This document shows positions 27,786 to 39,201 of a stretch of 64,000 bases of DNA, one piece after another. The stretch's first letter is position 1. The number at the start of each line of letters is the position of its first letter. This stretch comes from Ramlibacter albus (GTDB lineage Bacteria; Pseudomonadota; Gammaproteobacteria; Burkholderiales; Burkholderiaceae_C). Location of the stretch: assembly GCF_014297445.1 (NCBI RefSeq), contig NZ_JACORU010000001.1, positions 1,393,931 to 1,457,930 on the forward strand. The letters run 5' to 3'. Position numbers and translations under genes: made by a program. Below the pieces are notes generated by a model. That model was not told the origin of the DNA and did not search any database. It was given only the letters and a program-made list of their open reading frames with translations.

Positions 27786-29302
27786 TCACCGAACTCGAAT
27801 TCAAGAGCCTTGCCTTGCAGGGTTACAACCGCATCCCGCTCATCGCGGAAGCCTTTGCGGACCTCGAGACCCCGCTGTCCCTTTACCTGAAGCTCGCCCA
27901 CGCCAAGGGCGGCGGGCGCCTGTCGTTCCTTCTGGAGTCCGTGGTGGGCGGCGAGCGCTTCGGGCGCTACAGCTTCATCGGGCTGCCGGCGCGCACATTC
28001 CTGCGGGCCACCGGCTTCGGCGTGGACGCGAAGACCGAAGTGGTGACCGATGGCGAAGTCGTCGAGACGGCGAAAGGCAATCCGCTCGACTTCATCGCGG
28101 AATACCAGAAGCGCTTCAAGGTGGCGCTGCGCCCGGGGCTGCCGCGCTTTTGCGGCGGGCTCGCCGGCTACTTCGGCTACGACACGGTGCGCTACATCGA
28201 GAAGAAGCTGGAGAAAAGCTGCCCGGTCGATACGCTGCACTGCCCGGACATCCTGCTGCTGCAGTGCGAGGAGCTCGCCGTCATCGACAACCTGTCGGGC
28301 AAGCTCTACCTGATCGTCTACGCCGACCCCGGCAAGCCCGAGGCGTATTCCAACGGCAAGAAGCGACTGCGCGAGCTGAAGGAGCAGCTGAAGTACTCGG
28401 TGAGCGCACCCGTGGTGAAGCAGACGCAGGGCTTCCCGGCCGAGCGCGAGTTCGCCAAGGCCGACTACTTGAAGGCGGTCGAGCGCGCGAAGGAGCTCAT
28501 TGCCGCGGGCGACTTCATGCAGGTGCAGGTGGGCCAGCGCATCAAGAAGCGCTACACCGAGTCGCCGCTGTCGCTGTACCGCGCGCTGCGCTCGCTCAAC
28601 CCGAGCCCCTACATGTATTACTACAACCTCACCGGCGCCGACGGCACGTCGAGCGATTGCCACGTGGTGGGCGCGTCGCCGGAGATCCTGGTGCGGCAGG
28701 AGCACACGGCCGAGGGCCAGAAGGTGACGATCCGCCCGCTGGCCGGCACGCGCCCGCGTGGCGCGACGCCCGAGGTGGACAAGCTGACCGAGCAGGAGCT
28801 GATCGCCGACCCGAAGGAACGCGCCGAGCACGTGATGCTGATCGACCTGGCTCGCAACGACATCGGCCGCATCGCGAAGACGGGTTCGGTGAAGGTGACG
28901 GAGGCGTTCGTCGTGGAGCGCTACAGCCACGTGATGCACATCGTGAGCAACGTCGAAGGCATCCTGAAGGACGGCATGACGAGCATGGACGTGCTGCGCG
29001 CCACTTTTCCGGCGGGCACGCTGACCGGCGCGCCGAAGGTGCACGCGATGGAGCTGATCGACCAGCTGGAGCCGAACAAGCGCGGCATCTATGGCGGGGC
29101 TTGCGGCTACCTCTCGTACGCGGGCGACATGGACGTGGCGATCGCCATCCGCACCGGCATCATCAAGGACCAGATGCTCTACGTGCAGGCGGCAGCCGGT
29201 GTGGTCGCCGATTCGGTGCCGGAACTGGAATGGAAGGAAACCGAAGCGAAGGCGCGTGCGCTGCTGCGCGCGTCCGAGCTGGTCGAGGAGGGCCTGGAAT
29301 GA
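27782..29302 (+). CDS. trpE: Anthranilate synthase component I
   Basis: A 506-residue chorismate-utilising enzyme making anthranilate with TrpG. The chorismate-binding domain has [52 protein letters not shown] and [19 protein letters not shown]. The start is the TTG at 27782, giving the expected [20 protein letters not shown]-terminus. The stop overlaps trpG (ATGA). The N-terminal domain contains the region used for tryptophan feedback inhibition in the family. Confidence 0.96.
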   Translation: MITELEFKSLALQGYNRIPLIAEAFADLETPLSLYLKLAHAKGGGRLSFLLESVVGGERFGRYSFIGLPARTFLRATGFGVDAKTEVVTDGEVVETAKGNPLDFIAEYQKRFKVALRPGLPRFCGGLAGYFGYDTVRYIEKKLEKSCPVDTLHCPDILLLQCEELAVIDNLSGKLYLIVYADPGKPEAYSNGKKRLRELKEQLKYSVSAPVVKQTQGFPAEREFAKADYLKAVERAKELIAAGDFMQVQVGQRIKKRYTESPLSLYRALRSLNPSPYMYYYNLTGADGTSSDCHVVGASPEILVRQEHTAEGQKVTIRPLAGTRPRGATPEVDKLTEQELIADPKERAEHVMLIDLARNDIGRIAKTGSVKVTEAFVVERYSHVMHIVSNVEGILKDGMTSMDVLRATFPAGTLTGAPKVHAMELIDQLEPNKRGIYGGACGYLSYAGDMDVAIAIRTGIIKDQMLYVQAAAGVVADSVPELEWKETEAKARALLRASELVEEGLE

Positions 29303-29871
29303 AGCTCCTCATGGTCGACAACTACGACAGCTTCACCTACAACCTGGTGCAGTACTTCGGCGAGCTGGGCGCCGACGTGGAGGTGTTCCGCAACGACGAG
29401 ATCGACGTCGCGGGCATCGCGGCGCGCCGGCCGGACCGGCTCGTGATCTCGCCCGGCCCGTGCTCGCCCGCGGAGGCCGGCATCTCGGTCGAAGCCATCC
29501 GCCACTTCGCCGGCAAGCTGCCGGTGCTGGGTGTGTGCCTCGGCCACCAGAGCATCGGCGCGGCGCTGGGCGGCAGGATCATCCGCGCGCAGCAGCTGAT
29601 GCACGGCAAGACGAGCGTGATCACCACCACGCGCGAAGGCGTGTTCTCCGGCCTTCCGGAGAAGTTCACCGTCAACCGCTACCACTCGCTCGCGATCGAG
29701 CGCGAGAGCTGCCCCGCCGAGCTGAAGGTGACGGCGTGGACGGACGACGGCGAGATCATGGGCGTGCGCCACAAGGAGCTGCCGCTCGAAGGCGTGCAGT
29801 TCCACCCCGAGTCCATCCTCACCGAGCACGGCCACGCCATGCTGAAGAATTTCCTGGAGCAGAAGTCATGA
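29299..29871 (+). CDS. trpG: Anthranilate synthase component II (glutamine amidotransferase)
   Basis: A 190-residue class I glutamine amidotransferase supplying ammonia to TrpE. The catalytic Cys80 lies in [11 protein letters not shown] and the His-Glu pair in [13 protein letters not shown]. Family start [20 protein letters not shown] is intact. It overlaps trpE by four bases and the threonine aldolase gene by four, so all are translationally linked. In some bacteria the same subunit also serves aminodeoxychorismate synthase (PabA). Confidence 0.96.
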   Translation: MKLLMVDNYDSFTYNLVQYFGELGADVEVFRNDEIDVAGIAARRPDRLVISPGPCSPAEAGISVEAIRHFAGKLPVLGVCLGHQSIGAALGGRIIRAQQLMHGKTSVITTTREGVFSGLPEKFTVNRYHSLAIERESCPAELKVTAWTDDGEIMGVRHKELPLEGVQFHPESILTEHGHAMLKNFLEQKS

Positions 29872-30911
29872 AGCCAGTGGATCTCCGCAGCGACACCGTG
29901 ACCCAACCCACGCCCGGCATGCGCGAAGCGATGGCTTCGGCACCGCTCGGCGACGACGTGTTCGGCGACGACCCGAGCGTCAACGCGCTGCAGGAGAAGA
30001 TCGCCGGCATGCTCGGCTTCGAGGCGGCGCTGTTCGTTCCGACGGGCACACAGAGCAACTTGTGCGGCGTGTTGTCGCACTGCCAGCGCGGCGACGAATA
30101 CATCGTGGGGCAGATGCAGCACTGCTACCGCTGGGAAGGCGGCGGTGCGGCCGTGTTCGGCAGCGTGCAGCCGCAGCCGCTGGCGCATCAGGCCGACGGC
30201 ACGCTGGCGCTTGCGGACATCGAAGCGGCGATCAAGCCCGACGACCCGCACTTCGCGAAGTCGAAGCTGCTGGCGCTGGAGAACACGCTGGGCGGCAAGG
30301 TCATCCCCGACGACTACATCGAGAAGGCAACGACCCTCGCGCATTCGCGCGGCCTGGCGGCGCACCTCGATGGCGCCCGGCTGTTCAATGCGGCCGTTGC
30401 GCAGGCGCGTGCCGGCGGGAGCGATGCGCGCGCGGAGGCGAGGCGCATCGCGAAGCATTTCGACTCGGTGTCGGTGTGCTTCAGCAAGGGGCTGGGCGCG
30501 CCGGTGGGTTCCGCGCTGTGCGGGTCGCGCGACCTCATCGCGAAGGCGCGCCGTATCCGCAAGATGGCGGGCGGCGGCATGCGGCAGGCGGGTGTGCTCG
30601 CGGCAGCTGCGTCGTATGCGCTGGACCACCATGTCGATCGCCTCGCGCAAGACCACGCGAACGCGCGCAAGCTCGCCGACGGGCTCGCGGGCATCGACGG
30701 CCTGAAGGTCGAGGCGCCCGAAACCAACATCCTGTTCGTCGACCTCGTCGGCGACGCGCGCGAGAAGTCGGCCGCGCTGCTGGCGCACCTCAAGTCGCAT
30801 GGCGTGCTGGCGATCGGGCTGTACCGGCTGCGGTTCGTCACGCACCTCGACGTGGATGAGCAAGGCGTCGATCGCGCGATCGGCGCGATCCGGGGTTTCT
30901 TCCGTGCCTGA
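29868..30911 (+). CDS. ltaE: Low-specificity L-threonine aldolase
   Basis: A 347-residue fold-type I PLP enzyme cleaving threonine or allo-threonine to glycine and acetaldehyde. The N-terminal [39 protein letters not shown] is typical; the PLP-binding Lys is in [14 protein letters not shown] and the Asp-bearing [12 protein letters not shown] precedes it. It overlaps trpG (ATGA) and the LysE gene, placing it inside the trp cluster. It makes no known contribution to tryptophan synthesis. Confidence 0.93.
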   Translation: MKPVDLRSDTVTQPTPGMREAMASAPLGDDVFGDDPSVNALQEKIAGMLGFEAALFVPTGTQSNLCGVLSHCQRGDEYIVGQMQHCYRWEGGGAAVFGSVQPQPLAHQADGTLALADIEAAIKPDDPHFAKSKLLALENTLGGKVIPDDYIEKATTLAHSRGLAAHLDGARLFNAAVAQARAGGSDARAEARRIAKHFDSVSVCFSKGLGAPVGSALCGSRDLIAKARRIRKMAGGGMRQAGVLAAAASYALDHHVDRLAQDHANARKLADGLAGIDGLKVEAPETNILFVDLVGDAREKSAALLAHLKSHGVLAIGLYRLRFVTHLDVDEQGVDRAIGAIRGFFRA

Positions 30912-31578
30912 CGCGCAGCACCTGCTCCTCTTCGTCGCGGCCGGGTGGCTGCTGAATCTCACGCCGGGGCCGGACGTGCTGTACATCGTGACGAACTCGC
31001 TGCGCTCCGGCGTGAAGGCCGGGCTCGTTGCGGGGCTGGGCATCACGGGCGGCTGCTTCGTGCACGTCTTTGCGGCGGCGCTCGGGGTCAGCGCGCTGCT
31101 GGCGATGTCAGCCACGGCATTCACCGTGCTGAAATGGGCCGGCGCCGCTTACCTGATGTGGGTAGGGTTCGGGCTCCTGGCCTCGTCGTTCCCGCGCAGG
31201 CGGGAACCCAAGGCGTTGGAATTGGAAGCCTTGGATCCCCGCCTCCGCGGGGATGACGGCCGCGTGTCGTTGAGAGAAGTCTTCCTCGGCGGCTTCCTCA
31301 CCAACGTGCTCAACCCCAAGGTCGCGATCTTCTTCCTGGCCTTCGTGCCGCAGTTCATCGCGCCCGACGCCGACAACAAGGCGCTGGCGTTCATCGCGCT
31401 CGGCACGCTGTTCAACATCAACGCCATCCCGGTGAACTCGGGGTGGGCGCTGGCGGCGGCCTGGATGGCCAGGCGCGGCGCCGTGCAGCGCGGCATGCGC
31501 TGGCTGGACCGCGCGGCCGGCCTCATGTTCGTCGGCTTCGGGCTGAAGCTGGCCTTGTCCGACAATCCTTCCAGCTAA
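30904..31578 (+). CDS. LysE/RhtB-family amino acid exporter with an in-frame REP insertion
   Basis: A 224-residue six-helix exporter. Family signatures are [31 protein letters not shown] near the N-terminus and [23 protein letters not shown] in the second half. Between helix 3 and the latter, about 26 residues ([19 protein letters not shown] and flanks) come from an inserted palindromic repeat at 31187-31258 that keeps the reading frame. The GTG start at 30904 overlaps the ltaE stop region. Family members export threonine, homoserine, lysine or arginine; the pairing with ltaE suggests threonine-related traffic. Confidence 0.87.
   Translation: MPDAQHLLLFVAAGWLLNLTPGPDVLYIVTNSLRSGVKAGLVAGLGITGGCFVHVFAAALGVSALLAMSATAFTVLKWAGAAYLMWVGFGLLASSFPRRREPKALELEALDPRLRGDDGRVSLREVFLGGFLTNVLNPKVAIFFLAFVPQFIAPDADNKALAFIALGTLFNINAIPVNSGWALAAAWMARRGAVQRGMRWLDRAAGLMFVGFGLKLALSDNPSS
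31187..31258. repeat. REP-like double palindrome inside the LysE-family gene
   Basis: The element contains two hairpins: TTCCCGC-GCAG-GCGGGAA at the left and TCCCCGC-CTCC-GCGGGGA, followed by TGACG, at the right. It resembles the extragenic palindromes at 4421-4445 and 18938-18964 in its right end. It encodes the frame PRRREP ... DPRLRGDDG, a well-known product of such repeats. Confidence 0.75.
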
Positions 31579-31600
31579 AAGCCAGACCGAGGAGGCTCCC

Positions 31601-32632
31601 ATGCCCATCACCCCCCAGGAAGCGCTGCAGCGCACCATCGAGCACCGCGAGATCTTCCACGACGAGATGCTCAAGATCATGCGGACGATCATGAGCGGCG
31701 AGCTGTCGCCCGTGATGACGGCGGCGCTGATCACCGGCCTGCGTGTCAAGAAGGAAACGATCGGCGAGATCACCGCCGCCGCGCAGGTGATGCGCGAATT
31801 CTCGACCAAGGTGCACGTGGCGGACAAGACGCACCTCGTCGACATCGTCGGCACGGGCGGGGACGGTTCGCACACCTTCAACATCTCGACCTGCTCGATG
31901 TTCGTTGCCGCGGCGGCGGGCGCCAAGGTGAGCAAGCATGGCGGCCGCAGCGTGTCGAGCAAGAGCGGCAGCGCGGACGTGCTGGAGTCGCTGGGCCTGA
32001 ACATCAACCTGTCGCCCGAAGCGATCGCGAAGTGCATTGCCGAGGTCGGCATCGGCTTCATGTTCGCGCCCAACCACCACCCCGCGATGAAGAACGTGGC
32101 GCCGGTGCGCAAGGAGATGGGCGTGCGCACCATCTTCAACATCCTCGGGCCGCTGACCAACCCGGCGAGTGCGCCCAACATCCTGATGGGCGTGTTCCAC
32201 CCGGACCTCGTGGGCATCCAGGTGCGCGCGCTGCAGCGTCTCGGGGCCGAGCACGCGGTGGTCGTCTATGGCCGCGACGGCATGGACGAAGTGAGCCTGG
32301 GCGCGGCCACGATGGTGGGCGAGCTGAAGAACGGCGAGATCACCGAGTACGAGATCCACCCCGAGGACTTCGGCCTGCCGATGTCGAGCAACCGCGCGCT
32401 CAAGGTCGAGACGCCGGAGCAGTCGCGCGAGATGATGCGTGCCGTGCTGGACAACCAGGCGGGCCCCGCGCGCGACATCGTCATCTTCAACGCGGGCGCG
32501 GCGCTGTATGCGGCCAACGTCGCGGGGAGCATCAAGGACGGCATCGAGAAGGCCCGCGCGGCGGTCGAGTCGGGTGCGGCCAAGGCCAAGCTCGAGCAGC
32601 TGGTCCGCGTTTCGAAGGCGCTGGGCAGCTGA
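31601..32632 (+). CDS. trpD: Anthranilate phosphoribosyltransferase
   Basis: A 343-residue enzyme joining anthranilate to PRPP. The PRPP-binding loop is [49 protein letters not shown], with anthranilate-site residues in [36 protein letters not shown]. It is preceded by GAGGAGG-like sequence and overlaps trpC by one base (TGATG). Confidence 0.97.
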   Translation: MPITPQEALQRTIEHREIFHDEMLKIMRTIMSGELSPVMTAALITGLRVKKETIGEITAAAQVMREFSTKVHVADKTHLVDIVGTGGDGSHTFNISTCSMFVAAAAGAKVSKHGGRSVSSKSGSADVLESLGLNINLSPEAIAKCIAEVGIGFMFAPNHHPAMKNVAPVRKEMGVRTIFNILGPLTNPASAPNILMGVFHPDLVGIQVRALQRLGAEHAVVVYGRDGMDEVSLGAATMVGELKNGEITEYEIHPEDFGLPMSSNRALKVETPEQSREMMRAVLDNQAGPARDIVIFNAGAALYAANVAGSIKDGIEKARAAVESGAAKAKLEQLVRVSKALGS

Positions 32633-33423
32633 TGGCGGACATCCTCGACAAGATCGTCGCGGTCAAGCGCGAGGAAGTCGCGGCGGCGAAGGGCAGGAAA
32701 TCCTTCGAGGCGATGCGCGCCGACGCGGAAAGCCGCGTCCTCACGCGCGACTTCGAAGGTGCATTGCGCGCGAAGGTCGCTGCCGGCAAGGCCGCGGTCA
32801 TTGCCGAGGTGAAGAAAGCCAGCCCGAGCAAAGGTGTGCTGCGCGCGGACTTCATCCCGGCCGACATCGCGCAGAGCTACGCCGAGCACGGCGCCGCGTG
32901 CCTCTCCGTGCTGACGGACCGCCAGTTCTTCCAGGGCCAGCCCGACTACCTGAAGCAGGCCCGCGCCTCGTGCGACCTGCCGGTGCTGCGCAAGGACTTC
33001 ATGGTCGACCCCTACCAGGTCTACGAGTCGCGTGCCATGGGCGCCGACTGCATCCTGCTGATCGCGGCCTGCCTGGACGACGCCCAGATGGCCGAGCTGG
33101 AGGCCATCGCGCGTTCGCTCGACATGGCGGTGCTGGTCGAGGTGCACGACCGCGACGAGCTGCAGCGCGCGCTCAAGCTCAGGACGAAGCTCGTCGGTAT
33201 CAACAACCGCAACCTGCGCACCTTCGACGTGTCCCTCGACACCACGCTCGGCATGCTGCCCGATGTGCCGGCGGACCGACTGCTGGTCACCGAGTCCGGC
33301 ATCCTCGGCCGCACCGACGTGCAGAAGATGCGCGCGGCCGGTGTCCACGCCTTCCTCGTCGGCGAGGCATTCATGCGCGCACCAGATCCGGGCGCTGCGC
33401 TGGCTGAGCTGTTTCAAGCCTGA
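32632..33423 (+). CDS. trpC: Indole-3-glycerol phosphate synthase
   Basis: A 263-residue TIM-barrel enzyme forming indole-3-glycerol phosphate. Conserved stretches are [78 protein letters not shown] and [14 protein letters not shown]. It is monofunctional, not fused to TrpF. It overlaps both trpD and ung by one base, so all three are tightly coupled. Confidence 0.97.
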   Translation: MADILDKIVAVKREEVAAAKGRKSFEAMRADAESRVLTRDFEGALRAKVAAGKAAVIAEVKKASPSKGVLRADFIPADIAQSYAEHGAACLSVLTDRQFFQGQPDYLKQARASCDLPVLRKDFMVDPYQVYESRAMGADCILLIAACLDDAQMAELEAIARSLDMAVLVEVHDRDELQRALKLRTKLVGINNRNLRTFDVSLDTTLGMLPDVPADRLLVTESGILGRTDVQKMRAAGVHAFLVGEAFMRAPDPGAALAELFQA

Positions 33424-34124
33424 TGTTCGCCGACCGTCTGGAGGCGTGGGCGCCGGAGCGCTGGCCCGTAGGCGAGGGCTGGGAGGACGTCATCCACGAC
33501 TTCCTGCACAGCCATGAAGGCAGGGCCCTCGCCGTGTTCATGCGGCAGAGGCTGGCGGCCGGCGCGGTGATCTACCCGCCCACGCCCTTCCACGCGTTGG
33601 AGCTCACCCCGCTGGCCAAAGTGCGCGCCGTCGTGCTTGGCCAAGACCCGTACCACGGCCCGGGCCAGGCCCACGGCCTCGCCTTCTCCGTCCAACCCGG
33701 CGTCAAAGTGCCGCCATCGCTGCGCAACATCTTCAAGGAGCTGGGCGTCACGCGCGCCAACGGCTCGCTCGTGGACTGGGCGCAGCGCGGCATCCTGCTG
33801 CTCAACGCCAGCCTCACGGTCGAGGAGGGCCAGGCCAGCAGCCACGCCCGCAAGGGCTGGGAGGCGCTTACCGACGCCCTGCTGAAGAAGGTGGCCGCAA
33901 CGGCTTCGCCGTGCGTGTACCTCCTCTGGGGCGCGCACGCGCAGGCAAAGGCGGAACTGATCCGGTCCACCGCGGTCCAACACGCCCGCGAGGCTTTGAT
34001 CCTTGAAGCCAACCACCCCTCTCCGCTTTCCGCGAGCCGCCCGCCGGTCCCGTTCCTGGGCTGCGGGCATTTCGTGCGGGCGCGGGAATGGCTGGCCCAG
34101 CGGGGTGTGCAGGGCGTTTTCTGA
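33423..34124 (+). CDS. ung: Uracil-DNA glycosylase, family 1
   Basis: A 233-residue DNA repair enzyme removing uracil from DNA. The water-activating motif is VVLGQDPYHGPGQAHGLAFSV with catalytic Asp75, the uracil pocket follows in the GILLLNASLTV stretch, and the DNA-intercalation loop is NHPSPLSASR. It shares one base with trpC (TGATG). The position after trpC is conserved in Comamonadaceae. Confidence 0.96.
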   Translation: MFADRLEAWAPERWPVGEGWEDVIHDFLHSHEGRALAVFMRQRLAAGAVIYPPTPFHALELTPLAKVRAVVLGQDPYHGPGQAHGLAFSVQPGVKVPPSLRNIFKELGVTRANGSLVDWAQRGILLLNASLTVEEGQASSHARKGWEALTDALLKKVAATASPCVYLLWGAHAQAKAELIRSTAVQHAREALILEANHPSPLSASRPPVPFLGCGHFVRAREWLAQRGVQGVF

Positions 34125-34154
34125 CGCGCCGGCAAGGCAGGGGCCGACGACTCG

Positions 34155-34163
34155 TGCTATATT
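34155..34163 (+). promoter_or_regulatory. Extended -10 promoter for the tRNA-tuf operon
   Basis: TG-C-TATATT is a good extended -10 element ending 12 bases before tRNA-Tyr. No clear -35 hexamer is visible at 17 bases. It would drive tRNA-Tyr-Gly-Thr and tuf. Confidence 0.5.
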
Positions 34164-34175
34164 TCGAGGTTCGCC

Positions 34176-34261
34176 GGAGGGGTGCCCGAGTGGCTAAAGG
34201 GGGCAGACTGTAAATCTGTTGGCTTACGCCTACGCTGGTTCGAATCCAGCCTCCTCCACCA
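34176..34261 (+). tRNA. tRNA-Tyr (GTA)
   Basis: An 86-base tRNA with a long variable arm. The acceptor stem GGAGGGG pairs with CTCCTCC, the anticodon loop CTGTAAA gives GTA, the T arm is CTGG-TTCGAAT-CCAG and CCA is encoded. First gene of the tRNA-tuf operon. Confidence 0.97.
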
Positions 34262-34296
34262 GATTTCCTGGTAACGGCGAAGTGAATGTTCCCAAA

Positions 34297-34370
34297 GCGG
34301 GAGTAGTTCAATGGCAGAACCTTAGCCTTCCAAGCTAATGACGCGGGTTCGATTCCCGTCTCCCGCTCCA
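34297..34370 (+). tRNA. tRNA-Gly (TCC)
   Basis: A 74-base tRNA. Acceptor GCGGGAG pairs with CTCCCGC, the anticodon loop CTTCCAA in the stem TTAGC/GCTAA gives TCC, and CCA is encoded. Confidence 0.97.
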
Positions 34371-34396
34371 AGGCAACGGTTCAGGTAAAGAATTTC

Positions 34397-34471
<75 letters not shown>

Positions 34472-34513
34472 GGTACTTTTTGAGCGTAGTTTCTTTCTTC
34501 GGAGAGTCGAAAA

Positions 34514-35704
<1,191 letters not shown>

Positions 35705-35714
35705 GTTAGGGAGT

Positions 35715-35790
35715 AGGGGTATAGCTCAATTGGCAGAGCGTCGGTCTCCAAAACCGAAGGTTGTAGGTTCGATTCCTACTGCCCCTGCCA
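35715..35790 (+). tRNA. tRNA-Trp (CCA)
   Basis: A 76-base tRNA. Acceptor AGGGGTA pairs with the 3' TGCCCCT region (with one non-canonical pair), the anticodon loop CTCCAAA gives CCA, and a 3' CCA is encoded. It lies 10 bases after tuf and 50 bases before secE. Confidence 0.96.
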
Positions 35791-35792
35791 CG

Positions 35793-35820
35793 AGCCCGGC
35801 ACCTGCCGGGCTTCAGTTCT
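35793..35820 (+). terminator. Hairpin between tRNA-Trp and secE
   Basis: AGCCCGGC-ACCT-GCCGGGCT is a perfect 8-bp stem followed by TCAGTTCTTT. It could be a partial terminator or a processing signal separating the tRNA transcript from secE-nusG. Confidence 0.55.
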
Positions 35821-35840
35821 TTAAGGAATAGCGCCAAAAC

Positions 35841-36224
35841 ATGGCCACGACTCAAGTTGAAACCGTCACGACCGGCGCCGACAAGGCCAAGGTCGGCGCT
35901 GCGATCGCCCTCGTGGTCGCGGCGCTGGCGGCGTTCTACCTGCTCTCCAAGCAGGGCCAGCTCGCGCAGTGGGGCGCGCTCATCGCGTTCCTCGTCGCGG
36001 CCGTGGCCGTGTTCTTCACGTCCGAGCCGGGCAAGCAGTTCGTGGCCTTCGGCCGCGACGCCTGGAAGGAAGTGCGCAAGGTCGTGTGGCCCACGCGCAA
36101 GGAAGCGATCCAGATGACGGCCTACGTGTTCGGCTTCGTCGTCGTCATGGCCCTGTTCCTGTGGTTCACGGACAAGACCCTTGAATGGGTCTTCTACGAC
36201 CTCATCCTGGGATGGAAGAAGTAA
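35841..36224 (+). CDS. secE: Preprotein translocase subunit SecE
   Basis: A 127-residue three-helix SecE. Helices are at about 17-37 ([18 protein letters not shown]), 42-62 ([13 protein letters not shown]) and the essential C-terminal one, preceded by the conserved amphipathic [20 protein letters not shown]. It stabilises SecY in the protein-export channel. The stop overlaps the nusG start by one base. Confidence 0.96.
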   Translation: MATTQVETVTTGADKAKVGAAIALVVAALAAFYLLSKQGQLAQWGALIAFLVAAVAVFFTSEPGKQFVAFGRDAWKEVRKVVWPTRKEAIQMTAYVFGFVVVMALFLWFTDKTLEWVFYDLILGWKK

Positions 36225-36820
36225 TGACCGAAGCCGACAACAACCAGGACAACCCGGAAGTGCAGGCGCCCGCCGCGCCCAAGCACCCGGACATGAAGTG
36301 GTACGTGGTGCACGCGTACTCCGGCATGGAGAAGGCGGTCGAGCGCAACATCAAGGAGCGCATCAACCGCGCGGGCATGCAGGACGTCTTCGGCGAGATC
36401 CTCGTGCCCACCGAAGAGGTCGTGGAGATCAAGAACGGCCAGAAGCGCACCTCCGAGCGCCGCTTCTACCCCGGCTACGTGCTGGTGCAGATGGTCATGA
36501 ACGACGACACCTGGCACCTGGTGAAGCACACCAACAAGGTGACGGGTTTCGTGGGCGGTGCCAAGAACCGCCCGGCCCCGATCAGCGACGACGAGGTCGC
36601 CAAGATCATGGGCCAGATGGTGGAGGGCGTGGAAAAGCCGCGCCACAAGGTCGAATTCGTGGTGGGCGAGTACGTGCGCGTCAAGGACGGCCCGTTCACC
36701 GACTTCAACGGCACGGTCGAGGAAGTCAACTACGAGAAGAGCAAGGTCCGCGTGTCCGTCACGATCTTCGGTCGTGCGACGCCCGTGGAGCTCGAGTTCT
36801 CCCAGGTCGAGAAGACCTGA
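36224..36820 (+). CDS. nusG: Transcription termination/antitermination protein NusG
   Basis: A 198-residue transcription factor. The NGN domain spans about 20-130 ([19 protein letters not shown], then [10 protein letters not shown]) and the KOW domain about 145-195 ([22 protein letters not shown]). It links RNA polymerase to Rho and the ribosome. An Asp/Asn/Pro-rich extension of about 18 residues precedes the NGN domain. The ATG at 36224 overlaps the secE stop. Confidence 0.97.
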   Translation: MTEADNNQDNPEVQAPAAPKHPDMKWYVVHAYSGMEKAVERNIKERINRAGMQDVFGEILVPTEEVVEIKNGQKRTSERRFYPGYVLVQMVMNDDTWHLVKHTNKVTGFVGGAKNRPAPISDDEVAKIMGQMVEGVEKPRHKVEFVVGEYVRVKDGPFTDFNGTVEEVNYEKSKVRVSVTIFGRATPVELEFSQVEKT

Positions 36821-36888
36821 GAGATTTCTTTAAACCCCGGGGAGCCGAGGCGAAAGCCCGGCGTTCGTACCCGCAAGGAGAGTAAGCA

Positions 36889-37320
36889 ATGGCGAAGAAA
36901 ATCGTCGGCTTCATCAAGCTGCAAGTGCCAGCTGGTAAGGCCAACCCCAGCCCGCCGATCGGCCCCGCGCTCGGTCAACGCGGCCTGAACATCATGGAGT
37001 TCTGCAAGGCGTTCAACGCCCAGACCCAGGGCGTCGAGCCCGGTCTGCCGCTGCCGGTGGTCATCACCGCGTTCGCGGACAAGAGCTTCACGTTCATCAT
37101 CAAGACGCCCCCGGCGACGGTCCTGATCAAGAAGGCCGTGAAGGTGGACAAGGGCTCGTCCAAGCCCCATACCGACAAGGTCGGCAAGATCACCCGTGCG
37201 CAGCTCGAGGAGATCGCCAAGACCAAGCTGAAGGACATGAACGCCGCCAGCGTGGACGCCGCCGTCCGCACGCTCGCCGGCTCGGCCCGCTCCATGGGCA
37301 TCACGGTGGAGGGCCTGTAA
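36889..37320 (+). CDS. rplK: 50S ribosomal protein L11
   Basis: A 143-residue ribosomal protein of the GTPase centre. [44 protein letters not shown] is the conserved N-terminal domain and the C-terminal rRNA-binding domain ends in [14 protein letters not shown]. It has a strong Shine-Dalgarno (AAGGAGA) and is followed two bases later by rplA. Confidence 0.98.
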   Translation: MAKKIVGFIKLQVPAGKANPSPPIGPALGQRGLNIMEFCKAFNAQTQGVEPGLPLPVVITAFADKSFTFIIKTPPATVLIKKAVKVDKGSSKPHTDKVGKITRAQLEEIAKTKLKDMNAASVDAAVRTLAGSARSMGITVEGL

Positions 37321-37322
37321 TC

Positions 37323-38033
37323 ATGGCAAAGCTCACGAAGAAGCAGAAAGCCCTGCAAGGCAAGGTCGACAGCACCAAGCTGTACCCCCTGACCGACGCC
37401 CTCGGCATGGTCAAGGAAGCCGCCACCGCCAAGTTCGATGAGTCCATCGACGTGGCCGTGCAGCTGGGCATCGACCCCAAGAAGTCGGACCAGGTGGTCC
37501 GCGGCGCCGTCGTGATGCCCAACGGCACCGGCAAGACCAAGCGCGTGGCCGTGTTCGCACAGGGCGCCAAGGCCGAAGAAGCCAAGGCCGCCGGCGCCGA
37601 CATCGTCGGCATGGACGACCTGGCTGCCAAGGTGAAGGCCGGCGACATGCCGTTCGACGTGGTGATCGCCGCGCCGGACGCGATGCGCGTGGTCGGCCAG
37701 CTGGGCCAGATCCTGGGTCCCCGTGGCCTGATGCCGAACCCGAAGGTCGGCACGGTCACGCCGGACGTCGCCACGGCGGTGAAGAACGCCAAGGCGGGCC
37801 AGGTGCAGTTCCGCGCCGACAAGGCCGGCATCATCCACGCCACCATCGGCCGCCGCTCGTTCGAGGCCGACAAGCTGCAAGGCAACCTGGTGGCGCTGAT
37901 CGATGCCCTGAACAAGGCCAAGCCGGCTTCGAGCAAGGGTGTGTACCTGAGGAAAGTCGCGGTTTCGTCGACGATGGGCCTGGGCGTGCGCGTGGATACG
38001 CAATCGCTCGCAACCGGCACGTCTGCGGCGTAA
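37323..38033 (+). CDS. rplA: 50S ribosomal protein L1
   Basis: A 236-residue L1-stalk protein. It contains the conserved [42 protein letters not shown] region and [19 protein letters not shown]. In many bacteria L1 also represses its own L11-L1 mRNA. It is co-transcribed with rplK. Confidence 0.98.
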   Translation: MAKLTKKQKALQGKVDSTKLYPLTDALGMVKEAATAKFDESIDVAVQLGIDPKKSDQVVRGAVVMPNGTGKTKRVAVFAQGAKAEEAKAAGADIVGMDDLAAKVKAGDMPFDVVIAAPDAMRVVGQLGQILGPRGLMPNPKVGTVTPDVATAVKNAKAGQVQFRADKAGIIHATIGRRSFEADKLQGNLVALIDALNKAKPASSKGVYLRKVAVSSTMGLGVRVDTQSLATGTSAA

Positions 38034-38204
38034 ATCGCAACCTGGTGGGCTGCCCTCGTAAGCGGGCAGGCCATCCAAGACCGTTGGCGGGGCGCGGAGC
38101 CCCTTAATACCGCAAAGCCAACGCAGATGGCGATCCCGCCGCAGATGGATTCGAAAGTTCCCTGAAGTGGTTGGTCGCTGCAATCTAGAGTGAAGGAGTA
38201 GACC
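38034..38204 (+). ncRNA. Ribosomal protein L10 leader (rplJ 5' autoregulatory region)
   Basis: The 171-base gap before rplJ is rich in pairing segments, such as GGGCTGCCC near 38047, GGGGCGCGGAGCCCC (38090-38104) and a conserved L10-leader-like GCAAAGCCAACGCAGATGG stretch. In proteobacteria this leader binds the L10(L12)4 complex to repress rplJL translation. Assignment rests on position and structure. Confidence 0.65.
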
Positions 38205-38705
38205 TTGAGTCTGAATCGCAGTGAGAAGCAAGCGGTCATCGAAGAGGTGACCACTCTCGCCGCTAAAGCTCAAACGCTGGTGATGGCGGAATACCGCGGC
38301 ATCACGGTCGCCGACATGACGAAACTGCGCAGCGCAGCGCGCAGCCAGGGCGTGGACCTGAGTGTTCTGAAGAACACGCTGGCCCGCCGGGCTGTTGCCG
38401 GCAGCAGCTTCGAAGTGGCAGGCGACCAGATGACCGGCCCGCTGATCTACGGCTTCTCCGTCGACCCCGTGGCCGCCGCGAAAGTGGTGGCCGATTTCGC
38501 GAAGACGAACGACAAGCTCGTCATCCGCGGCGGTGTGTACGGCGGCAAGGCCCTGGACGTTGCCGGCGTTAAGACGCTCGCGAACATTCCCACCAAGGAA
38601 GTTCTGCTGGCTCAGCTTTGCGGCCTGCTGCAGTCGCCCATTTCCCGCACCGCGGGCGTGCTGGCGGCTCTGGCGAAGAAAAAGGAAGAGCCGGCTGCCG
38701 CTTGA
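38205..38705 (+). CDS. rplJ: 50S ribosomal protein L10
   Basis: A 166-residue stalk base protein. The family N-terminus [41 protein letters not shown] is intact and the C-terminal helix that carries L7/L12 dimers follows. The start codon is TTG with GAAGGAG upstream, which fits a gene under tight translational control. It precedes rplL by 45 bases. Confidence 0.97.
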   Translation: MSLNRSEKQAVIEEVTTLAAKAQTLVMAEYRGITVADMTKLRSAARSQGVDLSVLKNTLARRAVAGSSFEVAGDQMTGPLIYGFSVDPVAAAKVVADFAKTNDKLVIRGGVYGGKALDVAGVKTLANIPTKEVLLAQLCGLLQSPISRTAGVLAALAKKKEEPAAA

Positions 38706-38750
38706 AAGCGACCCTGCTCACCACCCACTTATTTCGGAAAGTAGACAATC

Positions 38751-39131
38751 ATGGCATTCAACAAAGACGAATTCCTGACGGCCCTCGACAGCATGTCCGT
38801 CATGGAGCTCAATGACCTGGTCAAGGCCATTGAAGAGAAGTTCGGCGTGTCCGCCGCCGCGATGGCCGCCCCGGCCGCCGGTGGCGCCGGTGGCGCTGCC
38901 GCCCCCGCCGCGGAAGAGAAGACCGAGTTCACAGTCCAGCTGCTCGAAGCCGGCGCGAACAAGGTGTCGGTCATCAAGGCCGTTCGCGAGATCACGGGCC
39001 TGGGCCTGAAGGAAGCGAAGGACCTGGTGGACGGCGCTCCGAAGCCCGTCAAGGAAGGCATTGCCAAGGCCGACGCCGAAGCTGCCAAGAAGAAGCTGGA
39101 AGACGCCGGCGCCAAGGTCGAACTCAAGTAA
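38751..39131 (+). CDS. rplL: 50S ribosomal protein L7/L12
   Basis: A 126-residue stalk protein. The N-terminal dimerisation domain ([33 protein letters not shown]), the flexible Ala/Gly hinge and the C-terminal factor-binding domain ([48 protein letters not shown]) are complete. Confidence 0.98.
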   Translation: MAFNKDEFLTALDSMSVMELNDLVKAIEEKFGVSAAAMAAPAAGGAGGAAAPAAEEKTEFTVQLLEAGANKVSVIKAVREITGLGLKEAKDLVDGAPKPVKEGIAKADAEAAKKKLEDAGAKVELK

Positions 39132-39146
39132 TTCGATCTCGGTCCG

Positions 39147-39184
39147 AGGCTGGAGCGTCCCTTCGGGGGCCTCCAGCCTTTGGT
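39147..39184 (+). terminator. rplL-rpoB attenuator hairpin
   Basis: Arms AGGCTGGAG (39147-39155) and CTCCAGCCT (39171-39179) enclose an inner CCC-TTCG-GGG tetraloop hairpin, followed by TTGG. It lies between rplL and rpoB, where partial termination lowers rpoBC expression in many bacteria. Confidence 0.7.
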
Positions 39185-39201
39185 GCTTGAAGAGCACACC
39201 A

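Noticed and set aside
33868..34371. Minus-strand frame with TGIEPASLAWK across the tRNA-Tyr/Gly genes
   Set aside because: It overlaps two certain tRNAs and ung; the peptide is a known tRNA read-through artefact.
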